From the NCBI RefSeq assembly GCF_003048675.2, contig NZ_CP060707.1, positions 186,001 to 250,000 on the forward strand: a stretch of DNA of 64,000 bases, given 5' to 3'. The stretch comes from Campylobacter concisus (GTDB lineage: Bacteria; Campylobacterota; Campylobacteria; Campylobacterales; Campylobacteraceae). The stretch's first letter is position 1. Each line of letters starts with the position of its first letter. A program made the translations under genes and the position numbers. A model generated the notes under the pieces. It was not told the DNA's origin. It saw only the letters and a program-made list of their open reading frames with translations, and did not search any database. Shown piece by piece: positions 1 through 8,986 of the stretch.

Positions 1-117
1 GTAAAAAACAAAGAAAATTTATTAATCACGCCGCACGTAGCATGGGGCAGTTTGGAGGCTAGAAAACGGCTGATCTCACTCATAGTTAAAAATATAGATG
101 AATTTATAAAAGGATAG
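1..117 (+). CDS. D-2-hydroxyacid dehydrogenase, C-terminal end (partial)
   Basis: The first 38 codons are open from the window edge to a TAG stop. They contain LITPHVAWGS followed by an EAR and a C-terminal helix, which matches the conserved last strand and catalytic-histidine region (TPH.A) of D-isomer 2-hydroxyacid dehydrogenases such as glycerate dehydrogenase. The start lies upstream of the window. The next gene begins three bases after the stop, so the two are probably cotranscribed. Which substrate the enzyme uses cannot be told from this fragment. Confidence 0.7.
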   Translation, partial: VKNKENLLITPHVAWGSLEARKRLISLIVKNIDEFIKG

Positions 118-120
118 AAA

Positions 121-618
121 ATGGCAACTGAACACAGCTTTGATATAAGCGCTGAAGTCGATATGATGGAGGTTAAAAACGCTCTTGAGACGGCTAAAAA
201 AGAGATCGCAGCAAGGTATGATTTTAAGGGGCTTGCGGCTGAGGTAGAGCTAAATGAAAAAGAGAAATTTATCACGCTTCTTAGCTCAAGCGACAATAAG
301 ATCGACGCGCTAAAAGACATCGTGATCTCAAAGCTCATCAAGCGTAACATCCCGCCAGTTGCTATCACAGAGACAAAAAGAGAGCCAGCTAGTGGCGGAA
401 ATTTAAAAGCGACGCTAAAGTTAAACGACACGCTTGATAGTGAAAACTCAAAAAAGATCACCAAAGCGATCAAAGACTCAAAGATCAAGGTGAGCGCGCA
501 GATCAGGGGCGAAGAGATCAGGGTGACAAGCAAAAGCATAGACGATCTGCAGGAGTGTATAAAGCTCGTTAGGGGGTTAAATCTAGAGCTCCCAATAAGC
601 TTTAAAAACCTAAAATAA
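121..618 (+). CDS. yajQ: YajQ family nucleotide-binding protein
   Basis: A 165-residue protein of the usual YajQ (DUF520) length. It opens with the family hallmark [18 protein letters not shown] and has ARYDFKG near residue 35 and the C-terminal [10 protein letters not shown]. YajQ proteins have two ferredoxin-like domains and bind nucleotides; some members bind cyclic di-GMP. It is cytoplasmic with no membrane segment. It starts three bases after the preceding dehydrogenase gene, suggesting a shared transcript. The role in Campylobacter is not established; the family call is secure. Confidence 0.93.
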   Translation: MATEHSFDISAEVDMMEVKNALETAKKEIAARYDFKGLAAEVELNEKEKFITLLSSSDNKIDALKDIVISKLIKRNIPPVAITETKREPASGGNLKATLKLNDTLDSENSKKITKAIKDSKIKVSAQIRGEEIRVTSKSIDDLQECIKLVRGLNLELPISFKNLK

Positions 619-891
619 TGGCTTCTCGCGAGTGCCTTTAAATGAGCTAGAAAAATTCTCGCTTCGCAGGCTATATACCTAGCGCACGCTTAGTTTTTCG
701 TCGCAACATTTAAATCCGTCTCACGATATTTTTGTTTAAATTTGGTAAGTTGGTAGGCTAAATTTTTGAAATCGCCTCGCCTAGTTTTGCGAAATAGCCA
801 CTAAATTTTTCATTTAAAAATTTAGATATTTAGCCTAAATTTGGCAGTTTTTGCAAATTTGCACTTAAATTTATTTCACTAAGGATAAAAA

Positions 892-1683
892 ATGAGTTTT
901 TTTAAGAAAATTTTTGGCAAGCAAATCGATCTTGGCGAGCAGATGCCGATCTATTTTGTAAGTAGCGACGAAGACTACATGCAGCGTGCATTTGAGCAGG
1001 CTCGTGAGAGCTTTAGATATTTTTGGCGTGAGCTTTACTGGGAGCGCCGCAGGATCGTGCCCGGGCTTGACTATGCGATGGTAAAAATTTGCTTTCTTGA
1101 CACAATAAACGGCGAAGAGGTGGGCGAGCACATGTGGATAAACGACGTGGAATTTGACGGCGAAACGATATATGGCACGCTCGTAAATGAGCCAGACACC
1201 GTGCAAAACGTAAAAGTTGGCGACCAAATAAGCGCGAAGATAGGTGAGATGAGCGACTGGCTTTTTGCCATTGGTGGGCGCGCATACGGCGGATTTAGCG
1301 TGCAGGCGATGCGATCACGCATGCAAAAAGATGAGCTAGCCGAGCATGACGCAGCTTGGGGGCTTGACTTTGGCGATTATAACGACATTTTGGTAGTTTT
1401 CGAGCAAAAAGAGCACCCAGAAAATTTGATCGAGCATCCGATGAGTAAAAATATGACCGAGCAGTTTGAAAACTATGCAAAAGAACACCCAAGCGTTGCC
1501 ACAGACGCCGATGAGTTTGGATATACGCAGCTTCACCACGAGGCGATCGCTGGAAATTTAAACCTTGTAAATCTCTTGCTAAAATACGGTGCTGATAAAA
1601 ATGCTCGCACAAAAAGTGGCAAAACAGCGGCTGACTTTGCCGATCAAATGGGCTGGAGCGAAATCGCAAAGGTGCTTGCATAG
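892..1683 (+). CDS. DUF2314 domain protein with C-terminal ankyrin repeat
   Basis: A 263-residue cytoplasmic protein preceded by an AAGGA ribosome site. Residues about 20-150 resemble the DUF2314 (YegJ-like) fold, including the block VKICFLDTINGEEVGEHMW and WLFAIGGRAYGGFS. The last 55 residues hold one good ankyrin repeat (YTQLHHEAIAGNLNLVNLLL) and the start of another. DUF2314 has no firm function; ankyrin repeats usually bind proteins. It stands alone with about 270 bases of apparently non-coding DNA upstream, so it probably has its own promoter. Confidence 0.75.
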   Translation: MSFFKKIFGKQIDLGEQMPIYFVSSDEDYMQRAFEQARESFRYFWRELYWERRRIVPGLDYAMVKICFLDTINGEEVGEHMWINDVEFDGETIYGTLVNEPDTVQNVKVGDQISAKIGEMSDWLFAIGGRAYGGFSVQAMRSRMQKDELAEHDAAWGLDFGDYNDILVVFEQKEHPENLIEHPMSKNMTEQFENYAKEHPSVATDADEFGYTQLHHEAIAGNLNLVNLLLKYGADKNARTKSGKTAADFADQMGWSEIAKVLA

Positions 1684-1739
1684 TTAAAATAGAAAGAGGA
1701 AAAATTTGAGCTACCTGAATTATCAAAATATTTATGTAG

Positions 1740-1745
1740 TATAAT
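1740..1745 (+). promoter_or_regulatory. Putative sigma70 -10 box
   Basis: A perfect TATAAT lies 33 bases before the GTG start at 1778, in an AT-rich stretch. No clear -35 is visible, which is common for Campylobacter promoters. Confidence 0.45.
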
Positions 1746-1777
1746 CTGATATAAAAATCAATATCGGAGACGAAAAA

Positions 1778-2503
1778 GTGTTTTACTTAAAAGTTTTATT
1801 TTTTGGCACATATAGATATTTTATTTCATTGGGCGTTTTTATGACTATTTTATTGCAAATAAGATACCAGTCAGAAAATCCAAAGTATGCTTTTATGTCG
1901 GATACCAACTTAATAGCTTCTTTAAAAAATGGATATGTAACTGAAAATATTTCTAAGTATTATTTTTTCTCTGGTATGTGTATAGCAGTGTTATTCTTTT
2001 TGCTGTCAGCTGTCGCTTATCGTTTTCGTAAAATGGACTATAGCCCAAAGACACAACCTGAAAAATATGTATCAGAGGAGGCAAAAAACTCTTTGGGTGT
2101 TTTGTTTGTTTATATGTTTTTAATAGTTTTGGTTTATATATTTTCAATGCCAAGAAAGTATGATCCTATCTTAATTGATCAAACATTTGTATTTCTGGTA
2201 GCACAATTTAGTTTAGGATTCTTTTTGGTACAAACAACTTGCAAAAAGGCAATCAAACATAGTCTTACCAATATAGATAGTACATTTTGTTGTATTTGTT
2301 TCTTCGGAATACTTTTCTTGAATTCATATGATAATGTTACCTATGATCCAATATTGAGCTATTTCCTTGTATTCTCTGGCACCATTATATTTCTAATAAG
2401 AAATTGTTATTTCATATATCTCATAAAAAATAAAAAAATAATGTTTACAGATGAAATTGATACTATAAATAAATTTTTTGGTAGCTATGAAATAAAAAAA
2501 TAA
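1778..2503 (+). CDS. Unrecognised multi-pass membrane protein
   Basis: A 241-residue protein starting with GTG; a GGAGA ribosome site sits seven bases upstream and supports this start. It has roughly six hydrophobic segments, near residues 5-27, 45-70, 97-120, 130-150, 165-182 and 195-220, with short lysine-rich loops. No family was recognised. Its base composition is more AT-rich than the flanking genes, which could mean recent acquisition. It is followed by a broken gene fragment, so this short interval may have been rearranged. Confidence 0.6.
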   Translation: MFYLKVLFFGTYRYFISLGVFMTILLQIRYQSENPKYAFMSDTNLIASLKNGYVTENISKYYFFSGMCIAVLFFLLSAVAYRFRKMDYSPKTQPEKYVSEEAKNSLGVLFVYMFLIVLVYIFSMPRKYDPILIDQTFVFLVAQFSLGFFLVQTTCKKAIKHSLTNIDSTFCCICFFGILFLNSYDNVTYDPILSYFLVFSGTIIFLIRNCYFIYLIKNKKIMFTDEIDTINKFFGSYEIKK

Positions 2504-2571
2504 AATTAGTGTTCTAATTATTTTCAAAGATTTTTAGCAAGTAAGTTAGCAAAAATATGGTAGTAACATAG

Positions 2572-2724
2572 TATGTTGGAAAGTATCCAGATAATGTTAT
2601 AAAACTTCACAACATCAAAGCTCTTTCAACACTAGGAAAGTTTTATTACCTAGAGACAAAAGACAAAGTAAGGTTTGAGCTTGACGCAAGTAAAATCATC
2701 TCAAGAGAGAAACAAGAAAGGTAA
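2572..2724 (+). pseudogene. C-terminal fragment related to the next gene
   Basis: Fifty open codons without a start end in a TAA. The end (LGKFYYLETKDKVRFELD, then SKIIS) is nearly identical to the C-terminus of the protein at 2727-4043 (IGKFYYLQTKDGVKFELD, then SKVIS). It is best read as the remnant of a tandem paralogue that lost its 5' part. The GAAAGG at its 3' end probably serves as the ribosome site of the following TTG-initiated gene, which may explain why this part was kept. Confidence 0.75.
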
Positions 2725-2726
2725 AT

Positions 2727-4043
2727 TTGAGTTATCAAGACATTTTAGATGAAAAAGATGAGAGCGTTAAAAACGCTAAGAAATTTGTAAATTTTATAAA
2801 GGCAAATTTTTCAAACTATGAGATAAGAAGCAGCAAACAAGCGCGTTTGATCGCTCTTTTAAACGAAGAAAACGACCTTTTTGACAGGCTAAATAGGACA
2901 AATTACGCTGAAATTTCAAAGGAGTTAAAGGAGCTAAAAGAGCGAATTTGCTTCGTGATCTTAGATATAAAAGATGAGATCACAAAGGATTTTGAAGACA
3001 AAAACTATGAAATTTATAAAGGTGCAGCAAATAGTGACGAGGAGCGCCTTGAAAAGATAAAAAATGAGCTGCTTTTAAACTCATTTTTTGAGAGCCATCT
3101 TGGTGAGCACTCGGCAAATTTAAAGGCAAATTTCATAAAAGAGTGCGCTACAAATTTCTTCAAGCACTCAAATTTCATCGTCCCAGTTGTCAGCATGCTT
3201 TGCTACTTTTTATATTTTGGCTTTGAGATCGGTTACTTTCCGAGCTTAGATAGCTCAGAGATGATATTTACAGGCATCTTGCTATTTTGTGCGACAGCGA
3301 TCGTAACGGCTTTTGAGATCGCTATCTTGGTCTTTGTCTCCTACCTTTATCAAAATGATGATAAAAAATATAAATTTAAAAAGCCAAAATTTCTATTTTT
3401 TTATAGTTCAAATTTCATCTATTTTTTAACGCTCATCTCATTTGCCATTTTAGCCTTTGCGGCATTCAAGCTAAACTACGGCTGGAGTGCCATTTTATCG
3501 CTACTTTTGCTCTCTTATGCTGGGGTAAATTTGGCAGTTTTCTTTAAAGATAGATCAAATTTCATCCTCTATCTTTTGTCATTTCTCATGTCTTTGCTCT
3601 TTATCATTTCGGTTGTCGTCTTAAAAGATGGCGGATTTTTGGCACTTTGGATACTCTTTTGCTCGTTTATGCTCTCTTTTATGCTGGGTGTTGCAAGCAT
3701 CAAAGAGACAAAGGATTTTTCATTTGTTTTTTACGCTGCGCTTTCGCTTATGATCGTTTCAAACTCGCTTTTGTTTATCAAATACACAGCAAAAACCTTT
3801 AACATAGGCGATGTGGATTATAAATTTTTACTTGTAGATAAAAGTGTGTTAAAAGCGCTACCTAGCTCACTTTGCGGGGCAAAAGACAAAGAGCAAACGC
3901 CTTGCGAGATAGATGAAAAGGCGGTTAAAATTTATGACGTGAAGTCGATTTGCAATATCGGTAAATTTTACTACTTGCAGACAAAAGACGGAGTGAAATT
4001 TGAGCTTGACTCAAGCAAGGTTATCTCAAGGGTAAAAGAGTAA
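2727..4043 (+). CDS. Unrecognised membrane protein with soluble N- and C-terminal regions
   Basis: A 438-residue protein. The TTG start two bases after the upstream fragment is supported by GAAAGG five bases before it. Residues 1-140 are charged and helical, with coiled-coil character (SKELKELKERI). Residues about 145-350 contain seven hydrophobic segments. The last 80 residues form a soluble tail ending in the FYYLQTKDGVKFELD block shared with the upstream remnant. No family was recognised. The layout (cytoplasmic helical head, membrane core, conserved tail) suggests a sensor or anchor, but this is inference. Confidence 0.65.
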   Translation: MSYQDILDEKDESVKNAKKFVNFIKANFSNYEIRSSKQARLIALLNEENDLFDRLNRTNYAEISKELKELKERICFVILDIKDEITKDFEDKNYEIYKGAANSDEERLEKIKNELLLNSFFESHLGEHSANLKANFIKECATNFFKHSNFIVPVVSMLCYFLYFGFEIGYFPSLDSSEMIFTGILLFCATAIVTAFEIAILVFVSYLYQNDDKKYKFKKPKFLFFYSSNFIYFLTLISFAILAFAAFKLNYGWSAILSLLLLSYAGVNLAVFFKDRSNFILYLLSFLMSLLFIISVVVLKDGGFLALWILFCSFMLSFMLGVASIKETKDFSFVFYAALSLMIVSNSLLFIKYTAKTFNIGDVDYKFLLVDKSVLKALPSSLCGAKDKEQTPCEIDEKAVKIYDVKSICNIGKFYYLQTKDGVKFELDSSKVISRVKE

Positions 4044-4120
4044 GTAGGCTAAGCTTAAATTTATAGAGCAAAAGCGAGCTAGATATGTAAAAATCGCAGG
4101 TTTGTAAAAATAGAAAATTT

Positions 4121-4140
4121 AAAAAATGATTGCATTTTTT
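4121..4140. terminator. Possible AT-only hairpin terminator
   Basis: Eight-base arms AAAAAATG and CATTTTTT flank a four-base loop. The 3' arm ends in six Ts. It lies 80 bases after the stop at 4043 and before the next gene. It has almost no GC, so the stem is weak. Confidence 0.35.
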
Positions 4141-4233
4141 ACTCAAAATTTACGTTAATGCAAGGCTAAATTTATTAAAATTTGGCTATCCTAATGTACT
4201 AAATTAAAATTAACTTATTTAAGGCGATTAATT

Positions 4234-5598
4234 ATGATTTTTAAAAATATCATTGAGAGTTTTGCTGTAAATTACGCTCATAATTCTATACAAAAATCGC
4301 TATATAACGAATTTAACATAGACATTTTAAACACGACTTACACCAAAACTCCAAAAAAAGACAAAAAATATATGCTCTACGCTCACGTGCCATTTTGTCA
4401 CACATTTTGCCCGTATTGCTCGTTTCACAAGTACCACTACGAGCAGGAGCTTGCAAAAATTTACTTTGAAAATTTACGCGAGGAGATGAGGCAGATAAAA
4501 GAGGCTGGCTTTGACTTTGACTCGCTTTATGTGGGTGGTGGCACGACGCTTATAAACGAGCCAGAGCTTGAAAAAACGCTAAAACTCGCAAAAGATCTCT
4601 TTAGCATAGAGGACATCTCAGCAGAGAGCGACCCAAATCACATTTCGCCAGAGAGTCTAGGCCGTTTTGATGGGCTCATCAACCGCTTAAGCGTTGGCGT
4701 GCAAAGCTTTGATGATGAGACGCTAAAAAGAGTTGGCAGATACGAGAAATTTGGCTCAGCTAAAGAGACAAAAAGAAAGCTTGAGCAGGCTATCGGCAAG
4801 ATACCAGTCATCAGCCTAGATCTCATCTTTAACCTGCCAAATCAAACAAAAGAGCAGCTAATAAACGACATAAATACTGCAAAATCGATCTCTCCGCAGC
4901 AAATCACCTTCTATCCGCTAATGAAATCAGAGCTAACAAGAGAGAACATCGCTCGCGCACTTGGCGTCTCAAACGTCGATAATGAACGCGAATTTTACGA
5001 GATCATCGTGAGCGAATTTGCCAAGGGTGGCTACAGGCAAAGCAACGCTTGGGCATTTTCAAATGAAAAAAGTGCAGACCTTCGCGACGAATATGTAGGC
5101 TCAAATTTAGAGTACGTGGGTGTTGGTAGTGGCGCATTTAGCTTCTTAAACGGCGAGCTTGTGATAAATGCCTTTAACCTACTTGACTACGGCAGAAAGG
5201 TCAAAGAAAGACAAAGCCCAGTCATCGCAAAATGCGCATTTAGCAAAAAAGAGAGATTAAAATATACATTTTTAACAAGGCTTTTTGACGGTGCTGTTGA
5301 TATCAAAACCTACAACGAACAAAACAACGCAAACATCAACAAAGACCTATTTGTCGAGCTTAGCTTGTTAAAACTTGTAAATGCGATCTACGAAGAAAAT
5401 GGTGTTATCAAGCCAACATTTTTTGGAAAATACATCTGCGTCGTGCTCATGCGCGACTTCTACGCTGGCATGGACAAGGTGCGCGCGATATTTAAGGATG
5501 ACGCGAAGATCAAACGCAGCAAGGTGCTTCACATCATGAGTGAAAATACCGAGCAAAAATTTGATCAAAACATCATCCAGCCACGTGCTGCCATGTAA
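4234..5598 (+). CDS. HemN/HemW-like radical SAM protein
   Basis: A 454-residue protein with the radical SAM cluster motif HVPFCHTFCPYC (Cys 55, 59, 62), which binds a 4Fe-4S cluster, followed by the VGGGTT motif and LSVGVQSFDD typical of coproporphyrinogen-dehydrogenase-like enzymes. The C-terminal half keeps the HemN-like extension. True HemN makes protoporphyrinogen; HemW is a haem chaperone; ChuW/HutW relatives open the haem ring. Which of these applies is not clear. Its TAA overlaps the ATG of the following ABC exporter, so the two are made together, which suggests a shared small-molecule or haem-related job rather than housekeeping haem synthesis. Confidence 0.75.
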   Translation: MIFKNIIESFAVNYAHNSIQKSLYNEFNIDILNTTYTKTPKKDKKYMLYAHVPFCHTFCPYCSFHKYHYEQELAKIYFENLREEMRQIKEAGFDFDSLYVGGGTTLINEPELEKTLKLAKDLFSIEDISAESDPNHISPESLGRFDGLINRLSVGVQSFDDETLKRVGRYEKFGSAKETKRKLEQAIGKIPVISLDLIFNLPNQTKEQLINDINTAKSISPQQITFYPLMKSELTRENIARALGVSNVDNEREFYEIIVSEFAKGGYRQSNAWAFSNEKSADLRDEYVGSNLEYVGVGSGAFSFLNGELVINAFNLLDYGRKVKERQSPVIAKCAFSKKERLKYTFLTRLFDGAVDIKTYNEQNNANINKDLFVELSLLKLVNAIYEENGVIKPTFFGKYICVVLMRDFYAGMDKVRAIFKDDAKIKRSKVLHIMSENTEQKFDQNIIQPRAAM

Positions 5599-7235
5599 TG
5601 CTTGCGAATTTAATAAAAAGCAATCTTTTTTCAATAATCAAAATAGTGATCCTGACGCTTGCCTTTAGCGGGCTTGGCGTCTGGACGCTCTCTTTTATCA
5701 ACAATGAACTTGTAAATTTAAAAGAATTTGACGCCTTTGTGGCGGTTAAATTTATAGCTGTTTTGCTTCTATTTTTTCTAAGCGCCATCGCTGCAAACAT
5801 CTCGCTTACAAATTTTGGACATAAATTTATCTACGAGCTTAGATATCAAAGCGTAAAGCAAATTTTAGACACGCCAAATAGCGTGATAAACGAGATCGGC
5901 AAGGCAAAGATCATAGCTAGTCTAAACAACGACATAAAAACGATCACATTTGCCTTTATGAGCGCTACTGGCTTCATACAAAGCCTAGTTTTTATCGTTT
6001 GTGCGAGCTTTTATCTAGCTTACATCGCGCCAAAAGTTTTTATATTTCTAGCCGTTTGGATCGGTGCGACACTTTTTATAAACACGCTTTTTATGAAGAA
6101 AATTCACTTCTATTTTAAAGACTCAAGGACGCAAGATGATGCGCTGCAAAAGCACTATGACGACATCGTTGAGGGGCATAGAGAGCTTAGTTTAAATAGA
6201 GCAAGGGCGCAAGTTTGCTTTGATGAGCTAAATTTTACAGGCGATAAGAAGCGTCAAAGCATGGTAAAAGCTGACGTATTTCACGCGCTAAGTGATAATT
6301 TCACAAATGTAATGCTCCTTGGCTCAGTCGGACTTTGTGTATTTTTATGCGTGGCATTTGGCTGGGCGAGCGTGCAAACAGCACTAAGCATAAGCCTAAC
6401 GATACTATTTTTAAGAGGCTCATTTATGAGTATGGTTGGTTCCATACCAGCCGCACTTAGCGCAAAGGTGAGTTTAGAGAAGATCATGAGTTTAAATTTA
6501 AATGAATTTAAAGAAGGCTTTAAATTTGACGATAGCCTAAGCGATGAGTGGCAAAGTATCAGGCTAAAGGATCTGAATTTCAACTACGACCACGGCAAAT
6601 TTAGCCTAAATGATGTAAATTTAGAGATCAAACGCGGCGAGATAACATTTATCATCGGTAAAAATGGCAGCGGTAAAAGCACGCTTATAAATATTCTTTG
6701 CGGACTTATCCGCCCAAGTAGCGGCGAAATTTACCTTGATAGCACAAAGATAGATGATGCAAATTTACAAAGCTACCAAGCAAAAATAAGCGCTATTTTT
6801 GCTGATTTTTATCTATTTTCGCAAACACTCTGTCGTGATGGCTTTGCCAGCCAAAGCGATATAGAGGGGCTCTTGGCTCTGCTTGAGATAGATAAAAAGG
6901 TAAGTGTCGTCGTTGATAATAAGCTTAGCACCACGCAGCTCTCAACCGGTCAGAGAAAGCGCCTAAGCCTGCTAATAGCCATATTAGAGCGCCGCTCTAT
7001 CCTTATCCTTGATGAGTGGGCGGCCGATCAAGACCCATTATTCAAGCGTAAATTTTATAAAGAAATTTTGCCGTTTTTGCAAAGCAAAGGCATAAGCGTC
7101 ATCGCCGTAAGCCACGATGATAGCTACTTTGACGTGGCAACTAGGATCATTTTAGTAAAAGATGGTTTTGTGCGTGAGCTTGATGAGGCGGAGCGCATAA
7201 GTGCCGCAAAAGACGCCGTGGAAAAGATAAAATAA
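5598..7235 (+). CDS. Cyclic-peptide-exporter-type ABC transporter (membrane and ATPase fused)
   Basis: A 545-residue half-transporter. Residues 1-300 have about six membrane segments; the ATPase follows with Walker A GKNGSGKST (about 353), signature LSTGQRKR (about 448) and Walker B LILDEWAADQDP (about 469). The DEWAADQDP variant is characteristic of the PvdE/SyrD/YojI group that moves peptides and siderophore precursors out of the cytoplasm. It probably works as a homodimer in the inner membrane. The start codon overlaps the stop of the radical SAM gene. No peptide precursor or synthetase gene is visible nearby, so the substrate is unknown. Confidence 0.82.
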   Translation: MLANLIKSNLFSIIKIVILTLAFSGLGVWTLSFINNELVNLKEFDAFVAVKFIAVLLLFFLSAIAANISLTNFGHKFIYELRYQSVKQILDTPNSVINEIGKAKIIASLNNDIKTITFAFMSATGFIQSLVFIVCASFYLAYIAPKVFIFLAVWIGATLFINTLFMKKIHFYFKDSRTQDDALQKHYDDIVEGHRELSLNRARAQVCFDELNFTGDKKRQSMVKADVFHALSDNFTNVMLLGSVGLCVFLCVAFGWASVQTALSISLTILFLRGSFMSMVGSIPAALSAKVSLEKIMSLNLNEFKEGFKFDDSLSDEWQSIRLKDLNFNYDHGKFSLNDVNLEIKRGEITFIIGKNGSGKSTLINILCGLIRPSSGEIYLDSTKIDDANLQSYQAKISAIFADFYLFSQTLCRDGFASQSDIEGLLALLEIDKKVSVVVDNKLSTTQLSTGQRKRLSLLIAILERRSILILDEWAADQDPLFKRKFYKEILPFLQSKGISVIAVSHDDSYFDVATRIILVKDGFVRELDEAERISAAKDAVEKIK

Positions 7236-7310
7236 GAGTATTTTTTACACAAAAAGAGATTTACATCGCTACTCTTGAGCTATTTCAAGGTCAAATAAAT
7301 TTAAATTTAG

Positions 7311-7316
7311 TAGAAT
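7311..7316 (+). promoter_or_regulatory. Possible -10 box of the nuo operon
   Basis: TAGAAT lies 26 bases before the nuoA start in the only gap (106 bases) ahead of the 14-gene operon. No convincing -35 is seen. This is the best candidate but is weak. Confidence 0.3.
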
Positions 7317-7341
7317 TTTGAAAAATTAAAAAAGGTGAAGT

Positions 7342-7731
7342 ATGTCACACTCAGAGCTTGACAGCACATATCTTGGCGCTTTTATCATACTTTTGTTAGC
7401 TACTTGTTCATTTAGTCTGATAACATTTTTATCTTCAAAGATAAGCAAAAAGCTAGCCAACCGCAACACTGAGCGTTTAAAAGTTGGCTTTTACGAGTGC
7501 GGACCGACAACCGTAAAACAGCCAAATAAGATAAATATCCACTACTTTTTTTATGGAATTTTATTTATTTTATTTGACGTTGAGGTCATTTTTATGTATC
7601 CGTGGGCGGTGGATTTTAGGCTGCTTGGGCTATTTGGGCTCATCGAGATGCTACTTTTTGTGGCGATCTTACTCATCGGCTTTGCCTACGCTTGGCAAAA
7701 AGGAGTCTTTAAATGGCAAAGCATCAGATAA
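7342..7731 (+). CDS. nuoA: NADH-quinone oxidoreductase subunit A
   Basis: A 129-residue inner-membrane subunit of complex I with three membrane helices (about 12-30, 70-90, 98-118). It carries the family hallmarks FYECGP in the first loop and [12 protein letters not shown] at helix 2. NuoA sits where the quinone channel meets the membrane arm. It is the first gene of the operon, preceded by AAAGGTGAAG. Its 3' end overlaps nuoB by 19 bases in another frame, so translation is coupled. Confidence 0.97.
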   Translation: MSHSELDSTYLGAFIILLLATCSFSLITFLSSKISKKLANRNTERLKVGFYECGPTTVKQPNKINIHYFFYGILFILFDVEVIFMYPWAVDFRLLGLFGLIEMLLFVAILLIGFAYAWQKGVFKWQSIR

Positions 7732-8225
7732 ACTACGCTGCAAATGGCGGTCTGCCAGTAGTTTTAACAACCGTTGATAAGCTCGTGCAGTGGGGTAGGA
7801 GTAACTCGCTTTGGGCGCTTAGCTACGGGCTTGCATGCTGTGCGATCGAGATGATGGCAAGTGGCGCTAGCAGATATGATTTTGATAGATTTGGCACCAT
7901 TTTTCGCGCTAGTCCAAGGCACTCTGAGGTGATGATCATAGCTGGCACGCTAACTAAAAAGCACGCTGAATTTACAAGGCGGCTTTACGACCAGATGCCT
8001 GAGCCAAAGTGGGTCATCTCGATGGGTAGCTGCGCAAACACTGGCGGCATGTTTAACACCTACTCAACCGTTCAAGGCGTAGACCGCATAATACCCGTCG
8101 ATATCTATATCCCAGGCTGTGCCCCGCGCCCAGAGACGCTTCAGTACGCACTTATGATGCTTCAAAAAAAGATAAGAAAACAGAGCGCATTTAGGGCGCA
8201 AAAACCAAGAAAGCTTGAAATATGA
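7713..8225 (+). CDS. nuoB: NADH-quinone oxidoreductase subunit B
   Basis: A 170-residue subunit that holds cluster N2, the last 4Fe-4S centre before quinone. The cysteines are visible in [21 protein letters not shown] and IPGCAPRPE, the tandem Cys-Cys being diagnostic. It is peripheral on the cytoplasmic side. The GGAG ribosome site lies inside nuoA, and the stop overlaps the ATG of nuoC (ATGA). Confidence 0.97.
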   Translation: MAKHQINYAANGGLPVVLTTVDKLVQWGRSNSLWALSYGLACCAIEMMASGASRYDFDRFGTIFRASPRHSEVMIIAGTLTKKHAEFTRRLYDQMPEPKWVISMGSCANTGGMFNTYSTVQGVDRIIPVDIYIPGCAPRPETLQYALMMLQKKIRKQSAFRAQKPRKLEI

Positions 8226-8986
8226 GAGAGTATAAGCCAAAAAACGACCTGCAAAAAAAGCAGTATTACAGCGAGAAATTTTATATCGCCAAGCAGACGC
8301 CAAAAGAAGTGGCAAGTGGTTCTAAATTTGATGAAGAGCTAGCTATTTTAGAGCAAAGCGGAGTGCAAATTTTATCTAGCTATGTGGAGTTTGACCAACT
8401 TGTTCTCTACGTAAATTCTAGTGAAAATTTTAAAGCGCTTGAAACGTTAAAAAACTTTGGCTACGAGCAGCTTTGTGAGCTTGCGGCGGTTGATTATATA
8501 GCGCAAAAAGGTGGATATGAGGTATTTTATCAGCTTCTAAGTGTTAGTAAAAATAGGCGCACACGCGTAAAGTGCTTTGTCAAAAAGGACGAAATGCTAA
8601 AAAGCGTCTGTGAGCTTTATAAAAGCGCAAACTGGGCAGAGCGTGAGATGTATGATCTAAGCGGCGTTTTAATCAAAGATCATCCAAATTTAAAGCGTCT
8701 TATAATGCCTGATGACTGGCACTCGCACCCGCTTTTAAAGAGCTATCCACTAGTTGGCGACGAGGCTGCTAAATGGTACGAGGTGGATAAAATTTTTGGG
8801 CGTGAGTTTAGAGAGCAGATCGGCGAAGAGAACCGCGACCCAGCCTTTGTGAACGAGAAAGATACCTTTGGCTTTTCAAGAGTGTTTGACGAAAATGAAG
8901 AGTACGAGTATCAAGAAGAAGGCGGCGTGAGATTTGTCAAAAAGGCTAAATTTAACCAAAGCCAGATAGTAAAGGAAAGACCTTGA
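8222..8986 (+). CDS. nuoC: NADH-quinone oxidoreductase subunit C
   Basis: A 254-residue peripheral complex I subunit (30-kDa type), separate from NuoD rather than fused as in E. coli. The signature [15 protein letters not shown] followed by [13 protein letters not shown] and HPLLKSYPL is clear around residues 138-182. Residues 1-60 are a longer N-terminal extension than in many bacteria. Start and stop both overlap neighbours, ATGA with nuoB and TTGA with nuoD. Confidence 0.96.
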   Translation: MREYKPKNDLQKKQYYSEKFYIAKQTPKEVASGSKFDEELAILEQSGVQILSSYVEFDQLVLYVNSSENFKALETLKNFGYEQLCELAAVDYIAQKGGYEVFYQLLSVSKNRRTRVKCFVKKDEMLKSVCELYKSANWAEREMYDLSGVLIKDHPNLKRLIMPDDWHSHPLLKSYPLVGDEAAKWYEVDKIFGREFREQIGEENRDPAFVNEKDTFGFSRVFDENEEYEYQEEGGVRFVKKAKFNQSQIVKERP

